From Firmicutes bacterium UBA3553 (GTDB taxonomy: Bacteria; Bacillota; Clostridia; Tissierellales; Sedimentibacteraceae), in NCBI GenBank assembly GCA_002381185.1, contig DFOA01000036.1:75655-119113 (forward strand): a DNA stretch of 43,459 bases, written 5' to 3'. The translations under genes were made by a program, and so were the position numbers. Numbering within the stretch: position 1 is the first letter of the stretch; each line of letters begins with the position of its first letter. Shown here piece by piece: positions 1 through 8,717 of this stretch. Under the pieces are notes generated by a model that was not told where the DNA came from, made no database searches, and saw only the letters and a program-made list of their open reading frames with translations.

Positions 1-14
1 CTAAGCTTAGTCCC

Positions 15-30
15 AAAAAGAACCGTCCCC
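15..30. repeat. Half copy of the GGACGGTTC palindrome family
   Basis: This stretch reads AAAAAGAACCGTCCCC. It matches the right arm of the palindromes at 6873-8718 and 21491-21547, which share the AAGAACCGTC core. Only one arm is visible, because the window starts just upstream. It is probably the remnant or edge of an intergenic hairpin at the end of the preceding gene. Confidence 0.4.
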
Positions 31-142
31 GAAAAGCTGCTAGCAGGCTGTTAAAAAATTTTTAAGAAATAATTAAATTATCAGAACTTTTTTACTACAA
101 TTTACGTCATATAAATGGACTGTTCTTTAAAAGAGGTGGAAT

Positions 143-844
143 ATGGAAATCATAAAAATGGAGAATGTCTCCAAACTTTACAAATCTGGCCAGATTCAGG
201 TTGAAGCGTTAAAGAATATATCATTTGTCATAAAGGAAAAGGAATTTGTTTCTATTATGGGACCTTCAGGTTCAGGAAAGTCTACCCTGCTTAATGTAAT
301 CGGGTGTCTGGATCAAGCCACAGGCGGATCTTATGAACTGTCAGGTAACCTTGTAGATAAAGTTAGCGATTCGAAAATGTCAGAAATAAGAAATATGTTC
401 ATTGGATTTGTATTTCAAAATTTTCATTTGCTTCCAAGGATGAATGCTATAAAAAATGTCGAAATTCCTCTTATTTACAGAGGAATGAACGCCAAGACAA
501 GAAGGGAGCTTGCTGAAAATGCATTAGAGCAGGTAGGACTTAAGGAGCGAATGCACCATTTGCCTTCCCAAATGTCCGGCGGTCAGCAGCAAAGAGTTGC
601 AATAGCAAGGGCAATAGTGGGAAACCCGTCAATTATACTGGCAGATGAGCCTACCGGTGCCCTGGATACAAAAACCGGAGATTTAATAATGGAGTTATTT
701 ATTGAATTAAATCAAAAAAAATCAATGACAATCGTGCAAGTAACACATGAAGAGGAAATTGCCGAATACGGCAGCAGAATTATCAGATTGGTGGATGGCG
801 AAATAGTGTCTGATGAAAGTAGCGGAGGTAAAGTAAATGTATAA
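143..844 (+). CDS. ABC transporter ATP-binding protein (MacB/LolD type)
   Basis: This is the cytoplasmic ATPase of a MacAB-type exporter and powers the permease encoded two genes downstream. Visible motifs are Walker A GPSGSGKST (residues 40-48), Q-loop Gln93, signature SGGQQQR (146-152), Walker B ending LADEP (Asp169, Glu170) and H-loop His203. At 233 residues it is the normal size for the LolD/MacB ATPase class. An AGAGGTGG ribosome site precedes the ATG. The stop overlaps the next gene by 8 bases, so ATPase, adaptor and permease form one translationally coupled operon. The exported substrate cannot be read from the sequence; peptides, antibiotics or lipids are typical of the family. Confidence 0.95.
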   Translation: MEIIKMENVSKLYKSGQIQVEALKNISFVIKEKEFVSIMGPSGSGKSTLLNVIGCLDQATGGSYELSGNLVDKVSDSKMSEIRNMFIGFVFQNFHLLPRMNAIKNVEIPLIYRGMNAKTRRELAENALEQVGLKERMHHLPSQMSGGQQQRVAIARAIVGNPSIILADEPTGALDTKTGDLIMELFIELNQKKSMTIVQVTHEEEIAEYGSRIIRLVDGEIVSDESSGGKVNV

Positions 845-2627
845 AAAAGTAATTTCAATCGCAGTTGTTTTAGCAATAGTATTTTTTGGAGGTATTTTTA
901 CCGCCAAACATTTGGTCCCTGATTCTTCTCAGGTATCCACAGGGCCGAGGTATTCCACAAAGCCGGTGGAAAAAGGGGATATCGTTCAGGGGGTTAATCT
1001 TACAGGACAGTTAAACGGAAACTGGGGCGGATCAATTACCGCACCTAAGCCTGAAGGCGTTACCGACTCAAACGGGTCACCTGTAAGTGTTACATATACT
1101 ATTGAAGAAGTGTTTGTAAGCCCGAACCAAATGATAAAAAAGGGTGATAATCTGGTTAGACTGTCTGCTTCCAATTTAGGGGATATACTGGATGATTTGA
1201 CAAAGAGCATACAGAAAAAGCAGGAAGATATACAGGAAAAAAATGAAGCCGTAAAAAAAAGCATCAGTGATCTGGGAAAGAAAATAAACAGGAATATCAC
1301 TGATATTAATCAGGTCAATGCAACTGACGGCATAGTTATCAGCGCACCTATAAAGGGACGACTCCTGGACTTTACAATTGAAGAAGGAGACAGAGTTGAA
1401 AATGCTTTAGTCGGAACAATTGTTGATGACAGCAAGGTTAAAATTTCCTTTAAGGTAAATACATACGAGTATGAAAACTTAAAAGTGGGTCAGAAAGTCA
1501 TGCTGCAGTTCAGGAAACCATTGGAAGGCGGAGGTTCCCAGACTGCTTTTGACGGTTTTTACATGGGAAAGATAACTAAGCTTAATTCCAATGCCGTACC
1601 AAATGCCGATGGCATGACATATGTACATAACGGAGAAATAGAGGCTGATAATCCGGGTCTTGTTCAAAAAGGCATGCTTGCAGGAATTTACACAGAAAGC
1701 GGCGGATTTCCCGGCACAGCATTTTCATATAACGGAACAGTTAGTTCATATGTGAATGAGAAAAAGGTTTATACAACTCTTTATTCCAGCAATGATGATA
1801 CAAACATTATTGCTACTGAAGTCCCTGTTAATGCCAATGAATTTGTAGAAGAAGGAGATATACTGGTGCGCATTGCAGGAAACGATGTGGCAGCATCAAT
1901 ACAGCAGGATGTAGATGCTATCAGTGCAAAATACAAAGAAATTGACGACATAAACGATGAAATTGAAAACATATATAAAAAAATAGACAAGGTTTCAGAT
2001 CTTACTACAAAGCTTATGGTAACTGCTCCTGCCGACGGAATGGTTTCATATGTAAATTACAATGTGGGTGATACCATACAGGCATCTGATTCAAGCGACC
2101 AGTGGTCACTGCAGTTAATGGATATGTACAACACCAATGAAATGTATGTTAACACTAATGTGTCTGACCTTGATGTTCTTTATATAAGACAGGATGCTCC
2201 TGTGGATGTAACGGTGGATGCGCTTCCGGGTGAAAAATTTGAAGGCACGGTAATGAGATTCGATCAGTATACAGACAGAGACGGAAAGACTGTTTACAAT
2301 GTTCAAATAAAAGTTGAGGGAAGAGAAGGCCTGAGACCCGGAATGAATACAAACTGCTTCGTTAATTCGGGAGAGGCATTTGATACTCTGCTTGTGCCTA
2401 TTGAAGCCGTATTTGAAGAAAACGGAATACAGAAGGTTGAAATTTTAAACAGTGATAATCAACCTGAGGCTGTAGAAATAGAAGTAGGCTTAATGAATAA
2501 CAAGTATGTCGAAGTTTTAAGCGGTTTAGAGGAGGGGCAGCTCGTTGTTACAGGCAGCACTAAGGATTTAATGCCGAGCCAGTCCGTGCCGGAGAATGAT
2601 TCGCTGCTGCCAACTACAAATCAATAA
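837..2627 (+). CDS. MacA/HlyD-family adaptor with two tandem adaptor modules
   Basis: This is the extracytoplasmic adaptor of the MacAB-like exporter. An N-terminal membrane anchor (about residues 5-22) is followed by what look like two successive HlyD-type modules. The first has a lipoyl half, a charged helical hairpin (about 115-155), the second lipoyl half with GRLLDFTIEEGDRV and a barrel. The second repeats the plan, with a helical part around 350-385 and the lipoyl half GMVSYVNYNVGDTI, followed by barrel and membrane-proximal domains. It has 596 residues, where single-module MacA proteins have about 370-420. GGAGG lies upstream of the ATG, inside the end of the ATPase gene. The exporter role is secure; the duplication reading is by eye. 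Confidence 0.9.
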   Translation: MYKKVISIAVVLAIVFFGGIFTAKHLVPDSSQVSTGPRYSTKPVEKGDIVQGVNLTGQLNGNWGGSITAPKPEGVTDSNGSPVSVTYTIEEVFVSPNQMIKKGDNLVRLSASNLGDILDDLTKSIQKKQEDIQEKNEAVKKSISDLGKKINRNITDINQVNATDGIVISAPIKGRLLDFTIEEGDRVENALVGTIVDDSKVKISFKVNTYEYENLKVGQKVMLQFRKPLEGGGSQTAFDGFYMGKITKLNSNAVPNADGMTYVHNGEIEADNPGLVQKGMLAGIYTESGGFPGTAFSYNGTVSSYVNEKKVYTTLYSSNDDTNIIATEVPVNANEFVEEGDILVRIAGNDVAASIQQDVDAISAKYKEIDDINDEIENIYKKIDKVSDLTTKLMVTAPADGMVSYVNYNVGDTIQASDSSDQWSLQLMDMYNTNEMYVNTNVSDLDVLYIRQDAPVDVTVDALPGEKFEGTVMRFDQYTDRDGKTVYNVQIKVEGREGLRPGMNTNCFVNSGEAFDTLLVPIEAVFEENGIQKVEILNSDNQPEAVEIEVGLMNNKYVEVLSGLEEGQLVVTGSTKDLMPSQSVPENDSLLPTTNQ

Positions 2628-2639
2628 GGAGTGATGACA

Positions 2640-3983
2640 ATGCAAGATAAAGGAAAAATTTCATCTCTTCTTGTAAGAACGAAATTTTCTGCCTTAATGG
2701 CATTTGACGGAATAAAATCCAATTTGCTGAGAACATTTCTTACCGTGCTTGGTATATCAATTGGAGTTGCTGCTGTTATTAGCCTTATGGGCATCGGCGA
2801 AGGAGCGAGAAGGTCTATAGTTTCTCAATTTGAAAGCCTCGGCGAAAATGTTATAGTAATTAAATCAAATGCCGAAAATGTTACTTTTGAAGCCGAAGAA
2901 GCCGAAGAAATACCTGAAAGAGTTACAGGAATTGAATATGCAACGCCTGTTGTTTACACCGAAGAAACACCTGTAAGGTGGAGACGAGATGAAAGTAAAA
3001 TGAATATTGTAGGTGTAAACCAGTATTATCCTGAAATAAAAGATCATCCGGTTATGACAGGCAACTTCTTTACTTCTCTCCATGTAAAGCAAAGATCTCC
3101 TGTTGCGGTATTAGGATACAATGTTGCAAACAATTTATTAAACGGAAGAAGCCCCGTGGGCCAGGCAATTAAAATAAACGGTATTAATTATCTCATAGTC
3201 GGCGTGCTTTCTGAAAAAGGAGAAGGCAAAGGCGACGGCATTGATGATAAAATAGTTATACCATATACATCTGCCATGAAAATTGCAAATACAAAAAATA
3301 TCCTGGAAATTTGGGCAAAATCCAACAGTGCTGAAGACGCGGAGCTTGCAATGGTACAGTTGGGAAGGATTTTCAAACGAAAAGTCGGCCTTGGAAATAA
3401 TATACGTCCTGCTGACAGCCAGGGTCAGGAAAATCCAAACGGCGGCGGAGAAGTAGCTGTTGAAGAGCCTGTTGAGCCCATGCCTGAGCCTGAGCCAGAA
3501 GTTCCGGGAAAAGACGAAAATGTATTTGAAAAGGGAGAAGAGCCTCTCACTATTACAAGTTTAAACAACCTGGTTAAAGAAGCCGATCAGGCAAACCGTA
3601 TAATGACAGTATTGCTTGGAGGAATAGCGGCAGTATCATTGCTGGTAGGCGGTATTGGAATTATGAACATAATGCTTGTTGCGGTTACTGAAAGAACCAG
3701 TGAAATAGGTGTAAGAAGAGCATTGGGAGCAAAAAAGGAAGACCTTCTGATTCAGTTTTTGCTTGAAGCAGTCTATGTAAGTATAATCGGATGTGTTGTC
3801 GGTCTTGTAATCGGAGCATGGGCGGTACAGATTGTTTCCAACTATGGTCTTGCCGCAGTAGTAAGCTTTGATTCGGTAAAGATTGCAGTATTTGTTGCTT
3901 TGTCATCCGGGTTATTATTTGGCGTATATCCTGCAATAAATGCGTCGAGTCTCCCGCCTGTTGAAGCATTAAAGAGACAATAA
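2640..3983 (+). CDS. MacB-like ABC transporter permease (FtsX family)
   Basis: This is the integral membrane permease of the exporter: an N-terminal membrane helix (TFLTVLGISIGVAAVISLMG), a MacB-type extracytoplasmic domain, and three C-terminal helices containing the typical GGIGIMNIMLVAVTERTSEIG segment. A Pro/Glu-rich linker (PMPEPEPEVPGKDE) sits between the extracytoplasmic domain and the second helix and probably acts as a spacer. In-frame GTG (2631) and ATG (2634) codons occur earlier. ATG 2640 is chosen because AGGAG at 2627-2631 lies 8 bases before it. This is the last gene of the exporter operon, followed by a terminator. Confidence 0.92.
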   Translation: MQDKGKISSLLVRTKFSALMAFDGIKSNLLRTFLTVLGISIGVAAVISLMGIGEGARRSIVSQFESLGENVIVIKSNAENVTFEAEEAEEIPERVTGIEYATPVVYTEETPVRWRRDESKMNIVGVNQYYPEIKDHPVMTGNFFTSLHVKQRSPVAVLGYNVANNLLNGRSPVGQAIKINGINYLIVGVLSEKGEGKGDGIDDKIVIPYTSAMKIANTKNILEIWAKSNSAEDAELAMVQLGRIFKRKVGLGNNIRPADSQGQENPNGGGEVAVEEPVEPMPEPEPEVPGKDENVFEKGEEPLTITSLNNLVKEADQANRIMTVLLGGIAAVSLLVGGIGIMNIMLVAVTERTSEIGVRRALGAKKEDLLIQFLLEAVYVSIIGCVVGLVIGAWAVQIVSNYGLAAVVSFDSVKIAVFVALSSGLLFGVYPAINASSLPPVEALKRQ

Positions 3984-3993
3984 GTTATTTGAT

Positions 3994-4027
3994 AAAAGAG
4001 GTTTTGTTATACCAAAACCTCTTTTAT
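3994..4027 (+). terminator. Rho-independent terminator of the exporter operon
   Basis: A perfect 13-bp stem (AAAAGAGGTTTTG with its complement CAAAACCTCTTTT) encloses a 6-base loop and ends in a T-rich run. It begins 10 bases after the permease stop. A weaker 8-bp hairpin (TTTTTCAG / CTGAAAAA) follows at 4041-4066. Confidence 0.85.
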
Positions 4028-4193
4028 AATCCTAAACCCGTTTTTCAGAGTGTTTTTTCTGAAAAATGGAGGTAGGTCTTATACAGCGCAATCCAAATTT
4101 ATGTGAGTGGCAGCGGGCAAATAAATTGGTGATGAAGCCTGTTAAAATTATAAAAATTATTATATAATTAATAAAAAACAAAGGAGGGTCAGT

Positions 4194-5252
4194 ATGATAT
4201 TTACAGGCAGTATTGAAGCGCCAACAATAATAAAATCTTTTTTTATTGTTATGGCTCTTTTGATGTTTCGAAATTTCATAACAAACATCATAATAAAATT
4301 GATTAGAAAGCTTACGAATAAGTACAATTTAAAAAATATTTCATTAATTGTTGATTCAGTTGAAAAAACTCTTTTGAATTTTATTACTTGCTCGGCAATA
4401 TATTTAGGATTAATAGTTTTTCCGTTTAATGCATCCTTATATCTATTTATAAACAGAATATACAGAGCTTTGATCATAATAACAGTGACGAATGTCTTGC
4501 TGAAAATTGTTACTTCATATTCGGAGGTTTTAAATACCAATTATTTAAAAGACATCCAAAATGAAAAGGCACAGATGACTAAGACCGTGTTTCCTATTAT
4601 GTCCAAGCTTATAAAATCTGTAATTATAATTATAGCGGTTGTTGCTATAGCAGTTGAATTTAATTTCAAACAGTTAAGCAGCATTCTTGCAGGGCTGGGA
4701 ATAGGAGGTGCTGCTCTGGCACTTGCTTCTCAGGATATAATAAAGAATTTTTTCGGAGGATTTGTAATACTTACTGACAAATCTTTCAGCGTTGGAGACT
4801 GGATTAAGGTTGATACATTTGAAGGTACAGTTGAAGAGCTTGGCCTCAGAAGCACTAAAATAAGAACAATTGAGAAAGAATTAGTGGTTGTGCCGAATTC
4901 GAGATTCGCTGACAGAGAGGTAATTAATTTCAGCATAAGAGAAAACAGAAGAGTAAGCTTTGTTTTGGGAGCTTCCTACGGGACACCTCCGGAAAAACTG
5001 AAAATATTAATTGATAATATTAAAAATATGCTTGATAGACATCCCCTGGTTAAACAAGATTCAGCCCTTGTGAAACTTTCTAATTTCGGCTCAAGTTCTA
5101 TGGAGATTGCAGTTCAGTATTTGACCAATACGGCCGATTATAAAGAGTATATGGAAATAAAAAATGACATCAATTTTAAAATAATTGATATATTTAGTGG
5201 GGAAAACATTGAATTTGCACTTACGAGCATGAACATCCATATTAATAAATAA
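4194..5252 (+). CDS. MscS-family mechanosensitive ion channel
   Basis: This is a membrane channel that releases solutes under hypo-osmotic stress. Several hydrophobic helices precede the Gly/Ala-rich pore helix GLGIGGAALALASQDIIKN (around residues 166-184), the hallmark of MscS TM3. The beta domain follows with SVGDWIKV and VVVPNSRF, then the cytoplasmic alpha/beta cage. At 352 residues it is slightly longer than E. coli MscS (286), which agrees with one or two extra N-terminal helices. AAAGGAGGG lies directly upstream of the ATG. The gene stands alone between the terminator and the thioesterase gene. Confidence 0.92.
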   Translation: MIFTGSIEAPTIIKSFFIVMALLMFRNFITNIIIKLIRKLTNKYNLKNISLIVDSVEKTLLNFITCSAIYLGLIVFPFNASLYLFINRIYRALIIITVTNVLLKIVTSYSEVLNTNYLKDIQNEKAQMTKTVFPIMSKLIKSVIIIIAVVAIAVEFNFKQLSSILAGLGIGGAALALASQDIIKNFFGGFVILTDKSFSVGDWIKVDTFEGTVEELGLRSTKIRTIEKELVVVPNSRFADREVINFSIRENRRVSFVLGASYGTPPEKLKILIDNIKNMLDRHPLVKQDSALVKLSNFGSSSMEIAVQYLTNTADYKEYMEIKNDINFKIIDIFSGENIEFALTSMNIHINK

Positions 5253-5313
5253 TTTAATAAAATTGTATATTTAATAGCAAAGTTTGGTAAAATAGTAAGA
5301 AATGGAGATAATT

Positions 5314-5697
5314 ATGGAATTTAATTTAGTGGTTGGATTAAAAGAAAAACAGGAAAAAACAGTAACAATGAATGATACGGCAAAAGTATTCGGCAGCGGA
5401 GCAGCAGAAGTTTTTGCAACACCCATGATGATAGGCCTCATGGAAGCAGCTTCTATGAATGCTGTTAAAAGGTATTTGCCTGAAGGCTTCTCAACAGTTG
5501 GAATAAGCGTGAACATAAAGCACATCAGCGCAACTGCAGTGGGAAAAAGGGTGTGGGCTGAAGCTGAACTGGTTGAAGTCGACAGAAAAAGACTTGTTTT
5601 TAAGGTTGATGCCTATGATGAGGATAAGAAAATAGGTGAAGGTACACATGAAAGATTTATAATAGATGAAAGTAAATTTATGGGCAATTTAAAATAA
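5314..5697 (+). CDS. Thioesterase of the FlK-like hotdog family
   Basis: This small 127-residue protein has a hotdog thioesterase pattern resembling fluoroacetyl-CoA thioesterase FlK and related acyl-CoA thioesterases of Clostridia. It shows an N-terminal strand, the segment VFATPMMIGLMEAAS carrying the active-site helix, GFSTVGISVNIKHISATAVG, and the C-terminal strand GEGTHERFII. It probably hydrolyses a small acyl-CoA in the cytosol; the substrate is unknown. An in-frame ATG at 5302 is rejected because the ribosome site GGAG (5304-5307) overlaps it and is well placed, 6 bases away, for ATG 5314. Confidence 0.85.
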   Translation: MEFNLVVGLKEKQEKTVTMNDTAKVFGSGAAEVFATPMMIGLMEAASMNAVKRYLPEGFSTVGISVNIKHISATAVGKRVWAEAELVEVDRKRLVFKVDAYDEDKKIGEGTHERFIIDESKFMGNLK

Positions 5698-5710
5698 TTT
5701 CATAATTTTG

Positions 5711-5739
5711 TTTACTTTAAACAGGTTTTTTAGTAAAAT
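5711..5739 (+). promoter_or_regulatory. Putative sigmaA promoter of nrdR
   Basis: TTTACT (5711-5716), a 17-base spacer and TAAAAT (5734-5739) lie 21 bases upstream of the nrdR start. The match is good but not perfect. No NrdR-type operator was recognised. Confidence 0.5.
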
Positions 5740-5760
5740 CAATAAAAGGAGAATATTATT

Positions 5761-6222
5761 ATGAAATGTCCGAAATGCAATTATTCAGAAAGCAAGGTTG
5801 TAGATACAAGACCTACTGATGACGGTTTTAAAATAAGACGTCGCAGAGAGTGCATGGAATGCGGTCATCGTTTTACCACCTATGAAAAAATAGAAGAAAC
5901 ACAAATTGTGGTTATTAAAAGAGATGGAACAAGGCAGGGGTATAACAGAGATAAAATAATAAACGGCCTTATCAGAGCCTGTGATAAACGTTCCGTAAGT
6001 CTTGAACAAATTGAGGGCATTGCAGATAAGGTTGAGAAACAGCTTTTAAACACATTCCAAAATGAAGTGTCTACAGAAGTTATAGGTGAATTGGTTATGA
6101 ATGAACTTCAAAGCGTAGATGATGTTGCATATGTGAGATTTGCTTCTGTTTACAGGAAGTTTAAGGATATAAACACTTTTATGGATGAATTGAAGAAAAT
6201 ACTCAATGAAAGAAAAAAATAA
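5761..6222 (+). CDS. nrdR: Transcriptional repressor NrdR
   Basis: This is an ATP/dATP-sensing repressor of ribonucleotide reductase genes. It has an N-terminal zinc ribbon with Cys3, Cys6, Cys31 and Cys34 and the typical VVDTRPTDDGFKIRRRREC segment. An ATP-cone domain occupies about residues 46-136 (VVIKRDGTRQGYNRDKIINGL). The 153-residue length is standard for the family. An AAAGGAG site lies before the ATG. No ribonucleotide reductase gene is in this window, so it must act on distant targets. The DUF4241 gene follows after 15 bases and is probably co-transcribed. Confidence 0.96.
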   Translation: MKCPKCNYSESKVVDTRPTDDGFKIRRRRECMECGHRFTTYEKIEETQIVVIKRDGTRQGYNRDKIINGLIRACDKRSVSLEQIEGIADKVEKQLLNTFQNEVSTEVIGELVMNELQSVDDVAYVRFASVYRKFKDINTFMDELKKILNERKK

Positions 6223-6237
6223 GCAAAGGAGCATACT

Positions 6238-6870
6238 ATGTATATTAATTTTGATGTGCTTAATATAACAAACGGCAACACTAAAATGATTGATACTGAA
6301 TTTGGAAGGATGCAGATAGAAAGAATTGAAGCAGGAAAATTAAAGCTGTCAACCGGAAGAATAATTGCAACTGATCCTATTTTGATGTATGATGATGAAA
6401 GCTATTCAGAGCATGTTAAACCTGGTACATATCCTGTTAACATATATGTTGGAAAGACCGAAAACAGAAAAAAACAAACTGTTGCCTCAGAACTTAGATT
6501 TAGTGACAACGACGCTGTAAAATGGGAGATGGCCTTGTTAAAGGGCGAATCTGCCAAAGGATTTGCACATGATGAATTTATGGGCTTTGAAGTGGAAAAT
6601 GGCCTGGGATGCTTCATGGATGAATCAGTTATGGAAATTTTGGACGTTATGAGTGAAGAAGAGCTTGATAAATATGAAAAAAATGTAAGAGATGCAGTGA
6701 AAAACAGCGAATGTTCATGTGCAGACATGATTATAGATAAAAAAACCGGACGAAATATTGTAATATTTGCCAGCGGCTGGAATGAAGGAACATTTCCAAC
6801 CTATTACGGCTTTGACAAAGATAACAAGCTTGCGAGACTTGTTACGGATTTTATGGTAATAGAGAAATAA
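6238..6870 (+). CDS. DUF4241 domain-containing protein
   Basis: This is a 210-residue soluble protein. It resembles the DUF4241 family in the N-terminal GRMQIERIEAGKLKLSTGRI and VKPGTYPVNIYV segments and the C-terminal SGWNEGTFPTYYGFD signature. The family has no established function and is scattered among Firmicutes. A ribosome site (CAAAGGAG) lies in front of the ATG. The gene follows nrdR closely, and its stop is only 2 bases before the left arm of the large palindrome that the insertion sequence later split. Confidence 0.75.
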   Translation: MYINFDVLNITNGNTKMIDTEFGRMQIERIEAGKLKLSTGRIIATDPILMYDDESYSEHVKPGTYPVNIYVGKTENRKKQTVASELRFSDNDAVKWEMALLKGESAKGFAHDEFMGFEVENGLGCFMDESVMEILDVMSEEELDKYEKNVRDAVKNSECSCADMIIDKKTGRNIVIFASGWNEGTFPTYYGFDKDNKLARLVTDFMVIEK

Positions 6871-6883
6871 AAATGGACAGAGG

Positions 6884-6909
6884 GGACGGTTCGAGACCAG
6901 TGAAAAAGT
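6884..6909. repeat. Left target duplication and left terminal inverted repeat
   Basis: The target duplication GGACGGTTC occupies 6884-6892. The left terminal repeat GAGACCAGTGAAAAAGT (6893-6909) matches the right end in 15 of 17 positions. Because the junction bases are C and G, the same data also fit a 7-bp duplication with one extra base in each repeat. Confidence 0.8.
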
Positions 6910-7004
6910 CATAATAAAATGAAGATAATTGGATAATGTATTCAATTATCTTTTTTAATTGGAAATAAAAAGTTCAATTAAGTATGAATTTTCAAGGTAT
7001 TTAA

Positions 7005-7033
7005 TTGATAAAAGCCTCCTGTTATGGTATAAT
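7005..7033 (+). promoter_or_regulatory. Transposase promoter
   Basis: TTGATA (7005-7010), a 17-base spacer and TATAAT (7028-7033) lie 41 bases upstream of the transposase ATG, inside the insertion sequence. AGAGG precedes the start codon. Confidence 0.7.
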
Positions 7034-7074
7034 GTAAGTGACCAAACCAACAAAATACAACAAAGAGGCTAATT

Positions 7075-8613
7075 ATGCTTAGACAAATGCAAAAACAAAT
7101 GTCCTTACATTCTCTATTATACAATAAGATTCCAGAAAATCATATATTAAAAATAATAATTTCTGTGGTAGATTTTAGTTTTATCAATAAACTACTTAAA
7201 GATAGTTATTGTAAAAACTTTGGACGACCTGCAAAGGAACCGGAATTAATGTGTAAATTACTGTTTTTACAACATTTATACAATCTTTCAGATGAAAAGG
7301 TTATTGAAGAGGCTAATTTAAATCTTGCCTTTATGTACTTTCTTGGAATTAATCCAGAAGATGAACTTCCTGATAAGAGCCTTTTATCTAAATTCAGAAC
7401 ATTACGCCTGCAGGAATCAACATTGGATGATATAATTACAGAAATTGTAAGGCAATGCGTCGAGAAAGATATAATCAAAGGGACTGGAGTAAGCATTGAT
7501 GCAACTCATATTGAGGCAAATACAATAAAGAAAACTCCTGAAAGATTAATGAAACATTTGGCAAGAAAAATAATTAAGATCTACGAAAAAGAAAATAATG
7601 AGGTTCTAGGAAACCTACCAGAAGTTCCAAATTACAAAGAAATTGAAGATCACAAAGAAGCAAAAAAAGTAATGAAGGAATATTTAGAAACAATAATAGA
7701 TAAAGCAGAAGATGGCAAAAATGCTATCGGCCAAAATGTTGAAACAGGAGAAATCATCAACAAGGCGAAAGAAATATTAAATGATCCAAAGTTTCTAAAT
7801 CAAAAAGGTATCCGTTCATTAGTAGATGAAGATGCAAGGGTTGGCCGTAAAAGTCATACACAAGATTTTTTTGGATATAAAACAGAATTTGTTATGACAA
7901 CAGATGAAAGAATAATAACAGCAGTAAGAACAGTAGATGGAGCATATGTAGATGGAACTTATGCTAAAGAATTGATAGATGAAACCTTGAAATCTGGGAT
8001 AAAGATAAATGAATTTTTTGGAGATAAGGCATATTTTAGAAAACCAATATTGAATATTATAGATGAAATTAAAGCAAAAGCATATATACCAGTAAGCGCA
8101 TCAGTTTATAGGATTGACGAAAGTAAATATTCATATAATAAGGATTCGGATGAGTGGCAATGTAGTCAAGGTAATATAACTGTTAATAAAAAATACTATA
8201 AATCTAAACCAAATAAAAATGATGAAGTAAGAGAAGGGTATAAATATTATTTTGATTTAAATCAGTGTAAAAATTGCCCTAAACATGATGAATGTGCAAA
8301 TAAGGCTGCAAGAAAAATATTAAAAATTGGTATTAATACTAATGAATTTTATGAAATATCACAATATCAGAAGACTGAGGAATATTTAGAAAAATATAAA
8401 AAAAGAGCTTCCATCGAAGGTAAAAATGCAGAACTTAAAAGATATCATGGACTATGTCGAGCAAGAGGATATGGCCTATTAAGTGTGTCTATACAATCTA
8501 AATTGGCCGCAATAGCAGTAAATATAAAAAGGATAGCTGTCATAGCTATCCTTAGTTTTTGTATATTTGGTTTTAAAAATAGAATTTTTAATCAAAATTT
8601 AAAATATTGTTAG
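7075..8613 (+). CDS. IS1182-family transposase
   Basis: This 512-residue DDE transposase has the N-terminal helix-turn-helix region found in the family (FGRPAKEPELMCKLLFLQHL, PDKSLLSKFR). Catalytic acidic residues appear in SIDATHIEANT, in EFFGDKAYF and in the C-terminal RASIEGKNAELKRYHGL segment. Between them is a Cys-containing region (CKNCPKHDECANK). The reading frame is complete, with no frameshift or internal stop. Its codons are more AT-rich than those of the neighbouring housekeeping genes. Confidence 0.95.
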   Translation: MLRQMQKQMSLHSLLYNKIPENHILKIIISVVDFSFINKLLKDSYCKNFGRPAKEPELMCKLLFLQHLYNLSDEKVIEEANLNLAFMYFLGINPEDELPDKSLLSKFRTLRLQESTLDDIITEIVRQCVEKDIIKGTGVSIDATHIEANTIKKTPERLMKHLARKIIKIYEKENNEVLGNLPEVPNYKEIEDHKEAKKVMKEYLETIIDKAEDGKNAIGQNVETGEIINKAKEILNDPKFLNQKGIRSLVDEDARVGRKSHTQDFFGYKTEFVMTTDERIITAVRTVDGAYVDGTYAKELIDETLKSGIKINEFFGDKAYFRKPILNIIDEIKAKAYIPVSASVYRIDESKYSYNKDSDEWQCSQGNITVNKKYYKSKPNKNDEVREGYKYYFDLNQCKNCPKHDECANKAARKILKIGINTNEFYEISQYQKTEEYLEKYKKRASIEGKNAELKRYHGLCRARGYGLLSVSIQSKLAAIAVNIKRIAVIAILSFCIFGFKNRIFNQNLKYC

Positions 8614-8643
8614 AATATTAATAAATATCGAGAAAAAATGGCT

Positions 8644-8669
8644 ACTTTTTCAGCGGTCTCGGACGGTTC
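8644..8669. repeat. Right terminal inverted repeat and right target duplication
   Basis: The right terminal repeat ACTTTTTCAGCGGTCTC (8644-8660) is the inverted partner of 6893-6909. The second copy of the target duplication GGACGGTTC follows at 8661-8669. Confidence 0.8.
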
Positions 8670-8717
8670 TTGGCGGACACATAAAATGTGTCCGCCAAGA
8701 ACCGTCCCCTCTGTCCA

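Larger units (their letters stand above)
6893..8660 (+). mobile_element. Complete insertion sequence, IS1182 type, 1768 bp
   Basis: The element is bounded by 17-bp inverted repeats (GAGACC...GGTCTC ends) and flanked by a 9-bp direct duplication of GGACGGTTC. It holds one intact 512-codon transposase gene, its own near-consensus promoter and about 180 bases of non-coding left end. Family assignment rests on the recognisable IS1182-type transposase. All parts needed for transposition seem intact, so the insertion is probably recent. Confidence 0.88.

Noticed and set aside
4041..4066. Second small hairpin after the exporter terminator
   Set aside because: It has only 8 bp of AT-rich stem without a T run, so it is not listed as a separate terminator.
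4160..4540. 126-codon minus-strand frame opposite the MscS gene
   Set aside because: It is a shadow of the channel gene's AT-rich codons; the plus-strand gene has clear family motifs and a ribosome site.
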